From: Dugong dugon
Lineage: Eukaryota; Chordata; Mammalia; Sirenia; Dugongidae
Length of the DNA: 64,000 bases
Assembly (NCBI GenBank): GCA_030035585.1
Contig: CM057480.1
Coordinates: 7,371,001 to 7,435,000 of the forward strand
Direction of reading: 5' to 3'
Positions 31,977 through 42,915 of the stretch are shown piece by piece. The position numbers and the translations under genes were made by a program. Each line of letters begins with the position of its first letter. Positions within the stretch are counted from its first letter, which is position 1. The notes beneath the pieces are model-generated. The model had not been told where the DNA came from, did no database searches, and saw only the letters and a list, made by a program, of their open reading frames with translations.

Positions 31977-32747
31977 TGTATGTTTCTATAATGATCTCAA
32001 ATCCCATAAGGTATAGGTCACTATTATGCTTTCAAAATACGTACGTATAAGCACTCAACTTAGAAATAGAAAAACGTCTACCTTTGTGAGGCTCTCTAAA
32101 TTTAACTATAAGTCATTAGAAACCTGTAAGCCATAAGAAAGTTATTTAGAAAATTTCTGAACTTAGACATAGAAACAGAAGCGTGCGAAGTATGTAAAGA
32201 GCATAAATAGCCTTTAAGTTCACTTTGACCCGGCATGCTGTGACACAAGAAAACAACACAGTTGATCTCTAAACAACCTTCCTAATCTCTAGCCTTGACG
32301 AAGAGATGCATCATTTGGCTAATCTCTAACCCTGGAGAAAAGACATTGACATCACACTGGCCCTCGTCATGTGGAGCCATGGTGACAAATTCACATATAA
32401 ACCCTAAATTTCTGCTTGCTCACTGAGAGAAGGAAGAGATGGAACTGATATTCTGTCCTCCACCGCTGACCTTTGACCCTAGCTACGAGGAACCTCTGCC
32501 AAATTGGAGCCATGGTTAAGCCTTCCTCTCAAGACCTCTTGTTAAAGGTAAATGAAGGCTAAAATTTGGACTCTAACCATTTAGCTAACATTGTAATTGT
32601 TCATTCTGATTCTCTGGCTCTAAATGAATGTTGTGAAGTCTTACTTGCCTGCCTTGCCATGACTACCTAACAATAAACTAAGTGAGTTTATACATGTCAA
32701 ACCTGAGTATCTCTCTATTAATTTTCTAAGGTAAAACCCACACCACA
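31977..32747 (+). mobile_element. LTR-like element, about 770 bp
   Basis: The same element occurs in reverse at 59782-60727. Shared blocks include CTTTCAAAATAC, TTTAGAAA..TTTCT, GTCACAAATTC-like, AGGAAGGCTTAACCATG (reversed) and GGTAGTCATGGCAAGG (reversed). Ends are TGTATGTTTCTATAAT and a GTAAAACCCACACCACA-like terminus. It holds AATAAACTAAGTGAG as poly(A) signal. It resembles a solo LTR, but no target duplication or family name could be fixed. Confidence 0.65.
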
Positions 32748-32959
32748 TGCTGTATCATATTTTTTCTACAAAATGCTTTTATGATATAGCTTACCTTTCT
32801 GTCTCCTATCTCCAAATTCTCCTTGGTCTGACTAGCCATTTGTCTGATGGGAATGGCAGTCTGTAGATAATGCTGCTTCCATAAAACAACTTCAGTAACA
32901 GTAATGAGAAACCTTGATGACAATGTATTAAAATTCCTCATGGTTACCAGCATTATCAA

Positions 32960-34100
32960 GGACATGGAATGAGGGATATCATTGCTGATGTCAGATGGAC
33001 CTTGGCTGAAAGCAGAGAACACCAGAAGGATATTTACCTGTGTTTTATTGACTATGCAAAGGCATTCAACTGTGTCAGTCGTAACAAATTATGGATAACA
33101 TTGCAAGGAATGGGAATTCCAGAACACTTAATTGTGTTCATGCTGAACCTGTACAAAGACCAAAAGGCAGTCATTCGAACAGAACAAGGATATTGTATGT
33201 CAGGGTTATATCCTTTCACTATACTTATTCAATCTGTATGCTAAGCAAATAATCTGAGAAACTGGACTATATGAAGAAGAACGTGACATCAGGATTGGAG
33301 GAAGACTCATTAACAGCCTGTGATATGCAGATGACACAACCTTGCTTGCTAAAAGTGAAGGGGATTTGAAGCATTTACTGATGAAGATCAAAGACTACAG
33401 CCTTCAGTATGGATTACACCTCAACATAAAGAAAACAAAAATCCTCACAACTGGACCAATAAGCAACATCATGATAAAAGGAGAAAAGATTGAAGTTGTC
33501 AAGGATTTCATTTCACTTGGATCCACAGTCAACACCCATGGAAGCAGCAGTCAAGAAATCAAAGGATGCATTGGGCAAATCTGCTGCAAAAGACCTCTTC
33601 AAAGTGTTAAAAAGGAAAGATGTCATTTTAAGGATTAAGGTGTGCCTGATCCAAGCCATGGTGTTTTCAGTCATCTCATGTACATGCGAAAGCTGGGTAT
33701 TGAATAAGGAAGACCAAAGAAGAATTGATGCCTTTTAATTATGGTGTTGGTGAAGAATATTGAATATACCATGGACCGCCAGAAGAATGAAAAAGTCTGT
33801 CTTAGAAGAAGTACAGCCAGAGTGCTCCTTGGAAGCCAGGATGGCGAGAATTTATGTCACTTTTTGAACATGTTATCAAGAGGGACCAGTCCCTGGAGAA
33901 GGACGTCATGCTTGGTAAGGTAGAGGATCAGTGAAAAAGAGGAAGACCCTCCATGAGACAGATTGACACAGTGGCTGCAACAATGAGTTCAAACATAGCA
34001 ACGATTTTGAGGATGGCACAGGACTGAGCAGTGTTTCGTTCTATAGTACTTAGGGTCACTATGAGTTGGAACAGACTTGGTGGCACCTGGCAACCACAAC
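32960..34100 (+). mobile_element. RTE LINE: reverse transcriptase relic to 3' tail
   Basis: Frames (32969-33244, 33342-33738 and others) cover the RTE RT domain: A-F-N-C-V palm region, then an L-*-Y-A-D-D-T-T box at about 33325-33340 with a stop just before it. The thumb follows (I-K-K-T-K-I-L). The C-terminal region holds W-V-L-N-K-E-D and R-R-I-D-A-F. It ends in the tail GGGTCACTATGAGTTGGA. Sequence around the R-Q-G motif before YADD is disrupted. 5' truncated, so there is no endonuclease. Confidence 0.92.
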
Positions 34101-34820
34101 ACTACCATCATTATCATTCTGTGAATTTGTATCTATGATGACTTCTTTTTCTCAGACTCTGGAATGGTTGCGCGCCCTGTATCTTTTTTTGTATACTTTA
34201 TATATTATTTTAGTTTTACATTGATTTGCCATACAATGATTAAGCCTGATTCTCATATTAAGTGTGATAAAGGCCAGATAAATAGGAAGTTCAACAATAC
34301 TGAATTCACACACTGACCCTGAAATTGTTGCATGTTGGCAAACACAGTATCATGACCGAGGTTAACTCAATGATTATAGCGTATTGAGTAATGCGTTAGA
34401 GACAAATTCCCATCTCCCCAGTGTGCAGACACAGAGGAGGGAAGTTATTTATTTGTTTTATCAGGAAGGCACTATAATAAACATCACCTTCTTCAGTGTG
34501 GGAGATCTTGGCGTTGCTTCTTCCTCAGTCCCGGAGGCTGTGATTGTTCAGACTCTAGTTATTGATTACTTTTCCTCTAAGAGTTTCACAGCTTTCGGAA
34601 GGGAGGGCGTGTATGTTTGATGGAGATTCTTGATTTCTCCCCTTTTATCTCCTCTTGCTTTGCACTAAAGTCAATGTCAGAATGGCTACAACAGTGGCTT
34701 CTGCTAGCTTACTGTCTTGAGGGCACCTAATCTCTTCATTTGGGGCTAAACGTCCTGTGAAACCTATCACAGAGGATATAAAAAGCTATAATATAATCTT
34801 AGGTCTTTTTTACAGTATCT
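34101..34820. other. Unassigned sequence
   Basis: No repeat family or gene recognised. A 78-codon open frame at 34384 has no motif. Confidence 0.4.
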
Positions 34821-35010
34821 GTGTGAAGTTGAGGAGCCCTGGTGGCACAGTGGTTAAGCATTCAGCTGCTAACCAAAAGGTCAGCAGTTCGAATCCACCA
34901 GCTGCCCCTTAGAAATCCTATGGGGCAGTTCTACACTGTCCTATAGGGTTGCTATGAGTTGGGATAGACTTGATGGCAGTGGGTTGGTTGGTTGGTTAGT
35001 GTGAAGTTGA
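34821..35010 (+). mobile_element. AfroSINE, short form, with perfect 12-bp target duplication
   Basis: SINE 34833-34998 between GTGTGAAGTTGA (34821-34832) and GTGTGAAGTTGA (34999-35010). Close to consensus: GGAGCCCTGGTGGCACAGTG, B box CAGTTCGAATCCACC, tail ending in (GGTT)n. A good reference copy. Confidence 0.97.
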
Positions 35011-36200
35011 TGTCACTTGTAGCTGACTAATGAAATGCGAATCTGGATATGCTTAGGTATTTTCTAGTATAGCATTCACTGGCTGCGATACAGAGTTACA
35101 TCACCTTTTCATTAGCAAGAAGGTACCTGTCCGCCTCACTCACTCCTTCAACAAATCTTTATTGGATGCCTTCAAGGTACTACGTAGGTACTTTGTAATT
35201 AAAATCCTTGACCTTAGGACTAGTGTTCGTGGTTTGCCAGATTTTACATTTTACTGGATCATGTAAGTTCAAGTTAATTAACTCTAGGTACTAAAAAATA
35301 AGACTTACTGTTATGAAGAAAATTAATCCTATAAGATTAGTACAGGTATTTGAAAGCCTTCTTAGAATTGAAACAGCTCTTAAGATCATCAAATGTTGGT
35401 AAGTTGGGCCAAAATGATTCTAGCCCCCCACCACCCCCCCCAAAAAAAAAAAAAAACACTGAGCTTTACTCTAAGTTTCAAATTGGTTTTTATGGTACTG
35501 GAAATAATAGGGGAAGTGTTCAGTAATACCTAATTTGTAAAATCTAAGTATGTTTTTAGGAAACCCGTCAAATTGTGGTTTGTCGTGTTCCTGACTATGA
35601 CTACTGACAACAGACTTCAGAAATTCCAACGACAGTTTTTTATTGTAGGACTAAGAGCTACATGGGATATTTTTTCAGCAAAGACGTGAATGTTCTTTCA
35701 ATGGACTTCCATCAACAACAAATCTTATTTTATAAAATTCTGTGTCAATGGAGAGTTCTTTTGAGAGTGAGCCAGAGGTAATTTTTCCTTTCAGTTTTTC
35801 TGGTCTGTTAATAAGGATCTGAAACATATATCCATTGAGTTGAAGGCTGACATGCAATTCTCTACTCTAGAGACATTAAAGAGACAGAAATGAATGATCT
35901 TATCAACTCAACTTGAGTCAGCTGTTCAACAGAATTAAAAACTGGAGACGTAGTAAATTTTGTGCACTTGTTTCTTATATTCACACACACACAAGAAAGC
36001 ATCATGCTTAGATGGCATTTCCATTTAAAGAAGTTAAAACTTATTCTCCATTTCCTGCTGTTAATTTGTTTTATTTTGGTTGGAGGGGGTCATGCAAGAA
36101 TGAGCTTCTCTCCCTTCAGATGATCTTCCAGGAAAAATAAAATATATGGGTTGACTTAAGATTTTAAAGGAGCAATTCTTAAAAGGATTAATCTTCCCCA
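35011..36200. other. Unassigned, low-copy-looking stretch
   Basis: No named repeat. Contains a C/A-rich tract at 35425-35455 (CCCCCC then AAAAAAAAAAAAAA). Confidence 0.4.
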
Positions 36201-36202
36201 TC

Positions 36203-36397
36203 CAAAACCAAACCCGTCGAGTGTGTTCCAACTCATAGCGACCCTATAGGACAGAGTAGAACTGCCCTATAGGGTTTCCAAGGCTGTAATCTTTACGGAA
36301 GCAGACTGCCATGTCTTTCTTCCACAGAGCAGCTGGTGAGTTCCAACTGCCGACCTGTCAGCAGCCACGTGCTTTAACCACTGCACCGTCAGGGCTC
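36203..36397 (-). mobile_element. AfroSINE, long form
   Basis: Antisense long form with GGCTGTAATCTTTACGGAAG. The region before the head lacks several bases (CGACCTGTCAGCAGCC). The tail starts CCAAAACCAAACCCGTCG. Confidence 0.92.
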
Positions 36398-37949
36398 TTT
36401 AGTCTTTCCCATAGAGGGTATAAACAGCTCAGCTGGATTCTGAAATATTCTGACTGCAGACTCCTCTTTCTGTCGCGTTTGTATTTCCTATTGCTCGTTG
36501 CTTGCTTTTACTTAAGGGGAAATGCGTTTCCTCTGTCAGTTTGTTCCTCCTGAGTCTGTCTCCAAATATTCCTTTAGAAGCCACTAACCTCGGAATTTTG
36601 TGGATTCTTTTCAGTATATTAAAAAAGACCTTTCAGATTCAATAATTGAAGATCATCTAAAATTTTTTTCAATAACTAGCCTTCTGACCCAAATCACATC
36701 TTTATGGTATTCTCATCTACTGGCGTGAGAATAATAAGTTCTGAACACCAGTGACCTTGGCTTCATCTACGAGCTTAGGATACGTTTAGAATTCTGAGAG
36801 GACAACCCCAGTTACTATCATTGAAACTGTAAAAAAAAGTATTTTTCCTTTTTTTTTTTTTTTGTATGTAGGACTCACTTAAGTTCTCCTCGATTATTTT
36901 CAATCTATTTCCTTCGTTAAAATATTTTGTATTATCACTCCCTCAAGGTAAAGAATTGCTGTTGGACAAAATGTGATTCCAACCATAGAATATTTTATAT
37001 AACTTCAGGGTTGTGCTTAGTAAAATTTTATCACTTGCTTCTTTACGGAAATGTAGATACTGTAAATTTAGCCTTTAACCTTCTTTTAAATAATCCCTGT
37101 TCTCATTTTATGACACAGTGAGTCTCTTCTGTTTTATTTAATGGTTTAATAGAGTTGGGTTGGAAACTGGCTGGAAAGCAATTTCAAGAAATGGTTTACA
37201 GGCTATTTTTAACAGGCACTGCTAGAGTGTTTATTGCTCTCAGATATAAAATTATTATTATTATTAAAAATAATTTCTTAATGATCAGTGGTCGTGCTTG
37301 GAGCTACATGAAACATAAAGAAGTTGTAATCACTGCTCTATGCTCCGTTATCTGGCAAATAAAAATGACCTGTCTCTATATAGTTTCTTTGACCCTACCT
37401 CTGATATTTTCCGCTTTACAGAATGGACTACTGGTTGGAGTGAGATGATACATTTCCACTTTATTTTTACTGGACCTCTTCCCATGTATATTAGATTCCC
37501 TGGCAGTCAAGCTGAACTCCCTAAGAGGGAACACTAGAGTAGCGAGGTGTCCCAGTGACCTTTGTAGGAACATAACTTTGATTCATGATTCCAGGACCTG
37601 CATTAGGCTGGCATTGCTCATATCTTCCGCAAGTAGGTGCTGGAAATAACCTTAGAGGTCACTGTTGTTCAAAACTCACTCCAAGAGAAATTTCCCCATG
37701 GCAATGAGAGGAAGGGATTTCTTCCATAACATTGGCAAGGACACTTTTGACAAACTCTGCTTGTGTCCAAGTGGACAAGCATTTTCTTTCTTTAGCTTGC
37801 TCAGGCGAACTGTACATGTTTATTCTCTGCAGCCCAGTTTACCAGACCATCCAATGGCAGGTTTCACAATGGAGGCAAAGAATCTACCCATTGTACTCAA
37901 TTCCAACTGAAGTGCAGTTTCTAAAGCACAATCTTCCTGCTCTCCAAGG

Positions 37950-38012
37950 AAGAACAAAAGGAAGGAAGGAAAGAAAGTAGGAAGGGCAGAAGGAAGAGAA
38001 GAAAGGAAGATA
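37950..38012. repeat. Purine-rich (GGAAG/GAAA) tract
   Basis: Imperfect GGAAGGAAGGAAAGAAAG and following AGGAAGAGAAGAAAGGAAG. Simple-sequence DNA. Confidence 0.9.
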
Positions 38013-38273
38013 GAATTAGACCTAAATGTTGGGGGAACTATCTACCTCTACGCCTCCCATCCAGGCTGCCTAAGCAAAGGCCTTGGGCCCAGAACATTTT
38101 CTGATAAGGAAGCTGGGAATTGGATCGTGTGCTCTCTCTCCTGGTTCCTTCTCCTTATCAGAAGTGACTCAACAGCAACTAACAGCAACATGTTTGGGTT
38201 GCTTAACATAGTGGCCCTCAGATATTTTCACTGTGACCCATAGTAAGAAATACACTTTGCATCAAGCCCAGTT

Positions 38274-38293
38274 GACACACACACATTTATATA

Positions 38294-38326
<33 letters not shown>

Positions 38327-38332
38327 CTGTGT
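38274..38332. repeat. CA/TG microsatellite
   Basis: (AC)5-6 at 38274-38284, then TTTATATATGTGAG, then (GT)n at about 38298-38325. The AC and GT blocks make a short inverted pair. Confidence 0.95.
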
Positions 38333-38946
38333 GAGAAAGGGCATGTACAAGCACGTCCTCCTCCCCAGCCTCAGAGATGGGTTGAACGATAGCTGCCTTA
38401 AGAGAGGACCGGATGGATTGGTAGGGCCATCATGAACAGAGAGGGAAGCTTTAGGTGTTTTCTTCATTTGCAGGCTGAGCCCGCATCCAGAATCCAGTGG
38501 CTAGTTCATTTCAGGAGATTAAGGCAGCTAATGCATTAGAGACAGCTATTCTAGTCTCTCCATTGCTCTATCAGGAAAAAAAAACAAGAAGGAAGAAGCT
38601 CCAGGTCTTGTTTTGCTGTGTGAAAGGCGAGATTTGTGCAGTCTGAAGGGGCTATCTCCACTTACAGAAATGCCTCTTGCATAAAAAAATGAACACATTC
38701 AATTTTTTTATTAATTAAAAAAATTTTTTGAGTTAATCATACTGTGATGGTTAATAATATGTGTCAGCTTGGCTAGGCCATGATTCCCAATATTATGTAA
38801 TTGTCCTCCATTTTGTGATAGGATGTGATTATCCTCCATTTTGTAGTCTTGTATAATTATCCTCCATTTTATGTGTTATAAATCCTAAACTTCTGCATGT
38901 TAATGAGGCAGGATTAGTGTGGAGTGTATATGGAGTCACACCCATA

Positions 38947-39138
38947 CTGATGATGGCTGGCACTGAAGACTGCTACACCTTGACCAGTGGATGCCCTGCT
39001 GCCCTGGGCAACTTTGCCAAGGCCACCTTTGATGCCATCTCCAAGACCTACAGCTGTCTCACTCCTGATCTCTGGAAAGAGACTGTGTTCACCAAGTCTC
39101 CCTACCAGGAGTTCACTGACCATCTTGTAAAGACCCAC
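38947..39138 (+). pseudogene. RPS2: RPS2 (ribosomal protein uS5) processed-pseudogene fragment
   Basis: 64 codons match the C-terminal region of ribosomal protein S2: [24 protein letters not shown] and L-T-P-D-L-W-K-E-T motifs, then [17 protein letters not shown]. The upstream part of the protein, the last about 20 residues, the 3'UTR and a poly(A) tail are absent. The fragment is intronless, in frame and only lightly changed. It lies inside an LTR, with AGTCACACCC direct repeats at 38935 and 39175 on either side. RPS2 binds rRNA in the small ribosomal subunit; this scrap cannot encode it. Confidence 0.93.
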
Positions 39139-39546
39139 TTACTAAAGGGCATGACTCAAGTCATATCCTTATTCAAGTCACACCCTTACTCAAGTCACTG
39201 CTTTGCTCAAGTATCTGATATAAGGAGGTTTCCTTGAGGGTTTGACCTATAGTCAGTATTACATATGGATGCTCTGGCAAGGCTCACTTTTGCTGTGGAT
39301 CCTTCATCTGGCTCCATCGTCTGACCTCTGGTTCTTGGGACTTGAGCTAGCCGCCTGCCATGTGACCTGCCGATTTGGGGATTCACCAGCTTCCTCAGCC
39401 CCGTGAGCCAACAGCCTGTCGTCTGACCTGCCAATTGTGGGTTTGTTATCTCCTGCAACCATGTGAGTCAGGAGAAGCCTCCAGCCTGACACTGGACCCA
39501 CAGATTTGGGACTTGTGAGCCTCCGCAACTGTGTGAGCCATTTTCT

Positions 39547-39632
39547 TGAAAACCCTATGGGGCAGTTCTACCCTGTCCTGTAGGGTCACTATGAGTCGGA
39601 ACTGACATGATGGCACATAACAACAATATCAA
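39547..39632 (+). mobile_element. AfroSINE 3' half
   Basis: CCTATGGGGCAGTTCTACCC, then GTCACTATGAGTCGGAACTG and an AACAACAAT end. No tRNA-like head. It abuts AT-rich TATACATATACG sequence. Confidence 0.85.
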
Positions 39633-40135
39633 ATATATACATATACGTATATACATGCATATATGTATTTATACACTTCATTGGTTTTGCTTCTCTGGAG
39701 AACCCAGCTTAAGACACATACTGTGATGGTTAATGTTATGTGTCAACTTGGCTAGGTTATGATTCTAAGTGGTTTGGCTATGTAAATCACCTTCCATTTT
39801 GTGATTTAATGTAAGCAGCCAATCAGGTGAAAAGGGAGTTTCTTGGGGGTGTGGCCTACCTCCAGTATATAAATGGATGTTCTGGCAAAGGTCACTCTCT
39901 TTCCCAACCCTGCACTCTTCTTGTCACCTGACTTCCAGTTCTTGGGATGTAAGCCTGCCACCTGACGTGCAGATTTTGAATTCGCCAACCCCTACAGCCA
40001 TATGAGCCAGCAGAGGAGTTCAGCATGTTGTCTGACACATGGATTTGGACTTGCCAGCACCCACAATTGCGTGAGCCATTTCCAGACAATTGCATGAGTC
40101 ATTTCCTTGAGGTAAATTTCTCTCTATATGTATCT

Positions 40136-40283
40136 GGAGCCCTGATGGTGCAGTGGTTAAGAACTCAGCTGCTAACCAAAAGGTCAGCAGTTCCAATCCA
40201 CCAGCTGCTCCTTGGAAACCTGACAGAGCAGTTCTACTCTTTCCTATAGGGTCACTATGAGTTGGAATCAACTCGACAGGAAC

Positions 40284-40287
<4 letters not shown>
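40136..40287 (+). mobile_element. AfroSINE, short form
   Basis: Head GGAGCCCTGATGGTGCAGTG, B box CAGTTCCAATCCACC, tail GGGTCACTATGAGTTGGAAT. Followed directly by an (AT)n microsatellite. Confidence 0.95.

Positions 40288-40316
<29 letters not shown>
40288..40316. repeat. (AT)n microsatellite at SINE 3' end
   Basis: About 14 AT units start at the last base of the SINE tail and end at CACCTCACTGG, where LTR sequence resumes. A common outcome of tail expansion. Confidence 0.95.
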
Positions 40317-40318
<2 letters not shown>

Positions 40319-40369
40319 CTCACTGGTTTTGCTCCTCTGGAGAGCCCAGACTAGGACACATACTGAAAA

Positions 40370-41000
40370 ATATATAAGAAAACATTAATAAACACTCTTA
40401 TTCCCAACATCCAGAATTAGTAACTAAACATTTGTCTTATTTGCTTCTAGCCTTTGTTCTATTTAATGAATATAAAACATTACGGATAGAGCCAATGTCC
40501 TCTTTAATCACCACCCCAACCCCATTCCTCTCCCCTTCACTGTGCCTTCACTTCAGTTAGCATTTATGTGTTTGATCTACATCTTTCAATCCATAGTTTA
40601 TAATTTTCATACATAATTATAGCCACTATATAGTATTAATTCACGTATCTTTTTATTAATAAATTACTATTCAGCAGGCCATGGCTATTATCTATCAAGC
40701 TAGTGTCCAGCACTCCAAAGTTATGCTCTGTCTTAGAATGAGAATAGACTTTCTAAGGGTGATGGGCTAATGATATGACAAATCTGTGTGGACACAGGTG
40801 CAGGCATGTTTGGCCCAGGATTGAGGGATGTTACTGAAAGTGGGCTCTTTGGGAAATTTTGGTCCCTTGCCTGTTTCCTCAGCCAAGAGCAGTGCTGACT
40901 AAAAATAGCAGAAGCTGTTCACCATCTGCAAAACACAGCTATGTGGCCCCCCTATTTTGAAATGAAAGGAGCATTAATATGATCTCCCATTTCCTAAGAA
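40370..41000. other. Unassigned sequence
   Basis: AT-rich at 40370-40680. No named repeat or gene. Confidence 0.4.
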
Positions 41001-41002
41001 TT

Positions 41003-41550
41003 TCCATGGAAGCAGCAGTCACGAAATTAAATAATGTATTACACTGGGCACATCTGCTGCAGAAGGCCTCTTTAAAGTTTTAAAAAACAAAGATGTCACT
41101 TTGATGATGAAAGTCCATCTGACCCAAGCCATGGTCTTTTTGATTGCCTTGTATGCATTGGAACGTTGCAATAATGGAAGATTTGATGTGTTTGAAATGT
41201 GGTGTTGGTGAAGAATATTTAATACACCACGGATTGCCAAAAGAACAAACAAGTCAGTCTTAGAAGAAATACAACGGGAATGCTCCTTAGAAGTGAAGAC
41301 GGCGAGACTTTGGCTCACTTACTTTGGACACATAATTCAGGAAAAACCAATCGCTAGAAAAGGATATCATGCTCAGTAAAGTAGAAGATCAGCAAAAATG
41401 AGGAAAAACCTCAAGGAGATGGATTGACACAACAACCACAACAATGGACTCAAAACATTCCAACAATCTTGAAGATGGTGCAGGACCATGCAGTATTTCA
41501 TTGTGTTATACATAAGGTCACCATGAGTTGGAGCTGACTCCCAGAACAAC
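41003..41550 (+). mobile_element. RTE LINE 3'-end fragment
   Basis: Aligns with 33530-34090: CCATGGAAGCAGCAGTCA, AAAGATGTCACTTTGATGA, GTGGTGTTGGTGAAGAAT and GGTCACCATGAGTTGGAG. Starts within the thumb region; no catalytic box. Frames are broken. Confidence 0.88.
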
Positions 41551-42195
41551 AGTGTTTGTGCACTAGGCAAAAGGTAATGCACAGCTGGGGAGACTGGCAG
41601 ATAATCAGTTGGTGGAAGTGTTCTTTGTGTCTTTCTCCTATGCCCATTGCTGTGGTAGGGGGCGTCCTTTATAATATTCACTTAGGGTTCATTTAGAACC
41701 ATATACTTCCTTTGGCTGTTCCTTCAGGCAACTCTGTAATCATATCAGTCTGGATTCTAAGTTGAAATCAACAGACCTCTAGCTATATTCAGCAAAAAAG
41801 TAATTTATTAAAGAATATTAGGGCTCTTACAGAATCTCTATGAGGGCCAAGGAGATGGAGGCCATGTCACCAGGACCAATGCCCAAACAACACCCTCCTC
41901 CAGCAAAAACACTGCAGCTATCTGCTGTCTACAGACATCACAGCTACCACCAATGGTGCTGGGCGCTGGACGCCAGAAGCTTCATCATTGTCCCTCTAGA
42001 TGGGATGTTTCTGCTACTGCTGTCAGCAGCAAATGGATTCCATGTGGCTACTTCCCTCTTCTGAGTTGAAGTCTTACATGAATGTGTCTGATCTGTGAAG
42101 CCTAGGTCGCAGGGGAGACTTGGAAAGCGACGGTCGGACCTCTCTATCTTGGGGAGGGAGGACTTATAATATAGGAAATTATCTTAACGTAGGAA
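41551..42195. other. Unassigned sequence
   Basis: Contains AATTTATTAAAGAATATTAGGG-like repeat-style sequence at 41790-41825 that I could not assign. A 74-codon ORF at 41840 shows no domain. Confidence 0.35.
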
Positions 42196-42199
42196 GACT

Positions 42200-42915
42200 G
42201 TCCAAAAATGCTAGGTAAATGCTAGGATAATGCTACTGCACATCTACCAGAAGGAATGAAATAGAGAAGACTGACAATATCAAGTGTTGGTGAGGATGTG
42301 GAGCAACCAAAACCCTAATTCACTGCTGGTGAGGGTGTAAATTGGTACAATGACTCTGTAAAATTGTTTAGCAGCATCTGCTTGATCTGAAAATACACCT
42401 ATGACCCAGCAATTTCACTCTTAGGTATATACTCAATGAAAGTACATACATATGTTCACTAAAACATATATACTACGATGTTCATAGCAGCACTATTTGT
42501 AATAGCCCCAAACTGGAAACCCACAGATGCACATCACAGTAGAATGGACACAATCAGTGTGGATGACTCACACAATAAAAACTGCATAGTAATCAGAATG
42601 AATGCAATACTACAAACTGGAGTAAAATGGATGAATCTCACCAACAGGGTTGAGTGAAAGAAGCTCAGAAAGAGTACATTCTGTATAACTACATTTGTGT
42701 AAAATCCCCAAACTGGTAAAACTAATCCATGGTTTTCGAAATCGGGATGGTGATTTCCCTTGGGCAGCGGTGGTTGAAGGGGCACAAGGAAGCATCTGAG
42801 GTGTTAATAGCGTTGTTCTTGATCTGGATGTGGTTACTTGGATGTTTTCAGTTTGTGTTTTAGGTACTTTTCTGTAGGCATATTACACTTTAATAAAAAG
42901 TAATACAATACAATT
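42200..42915 (+). mobile_element. Ancient L1 3' end, sense
   Basis: Sense-oriented old L1: GTTGGTGAGGATGTGGAGCA, CACTGCTGGTGAGGGTGTAA, CCCAGCAATTTCACTCTTAG, TCATAGCAGCACTATTTGTA, GGAAACCCACAGATGC. It then continues through the 3'UTR to TTACACTTTAATAAAAAGTA. All frames are decayed. Confidence 0.88.

Larger units (their letters stand above)
36400..38737. other. Unassigned, low-copy-looking stretch with simple repeats
   Basis: About 2.3 kb with no repeat family identified apart from the GA-rich and TG-rich tracts listed separately. Short ORFs only. No splice-bounded coding exon was evident. Confidence 0.4.
38738..39721 (+). mobile_element. LTR-like element 1 of a tandem pair, carrying an RPS2 insert
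   Basis: Element 38743-39716 starts TGTGATGGTTAATAATATGT and ends GGAGAACCCAGCTTAAGACA, flanked by CATAC at 38738-38742 and 39717-39721. It aligns with element 2 at both ends. The middle holds the RPS2 fragment, and a SINE tail lies at 39547-39632. ERVL-type solo LTRs have 5-bp duplications, which fits, but the family name is not certain. Confidence 0.75.
39717..40363 (+). mobile_element. LTR-like element 2 of the tandem pair
   Basis: Element 39722-40358 starts TGTGATGGTTAATGTTATGT and ends GAGCCCAGACTAGGACA, flanked by CATAC (39717-39721 and 40359-40363). It contains a TATATAAATGG box at about 39867. It hosts a SINE and an (AT)n tract near its 3' end. Confidence 0.78.

Noticed and set aside
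38917-39237. Functional RPS2 gene or novel 106-residue protein
   Set aside because: Only 64 RPS2 codons are present, with LTR sequence on both sides. No promoter, 5' part or 3' end.
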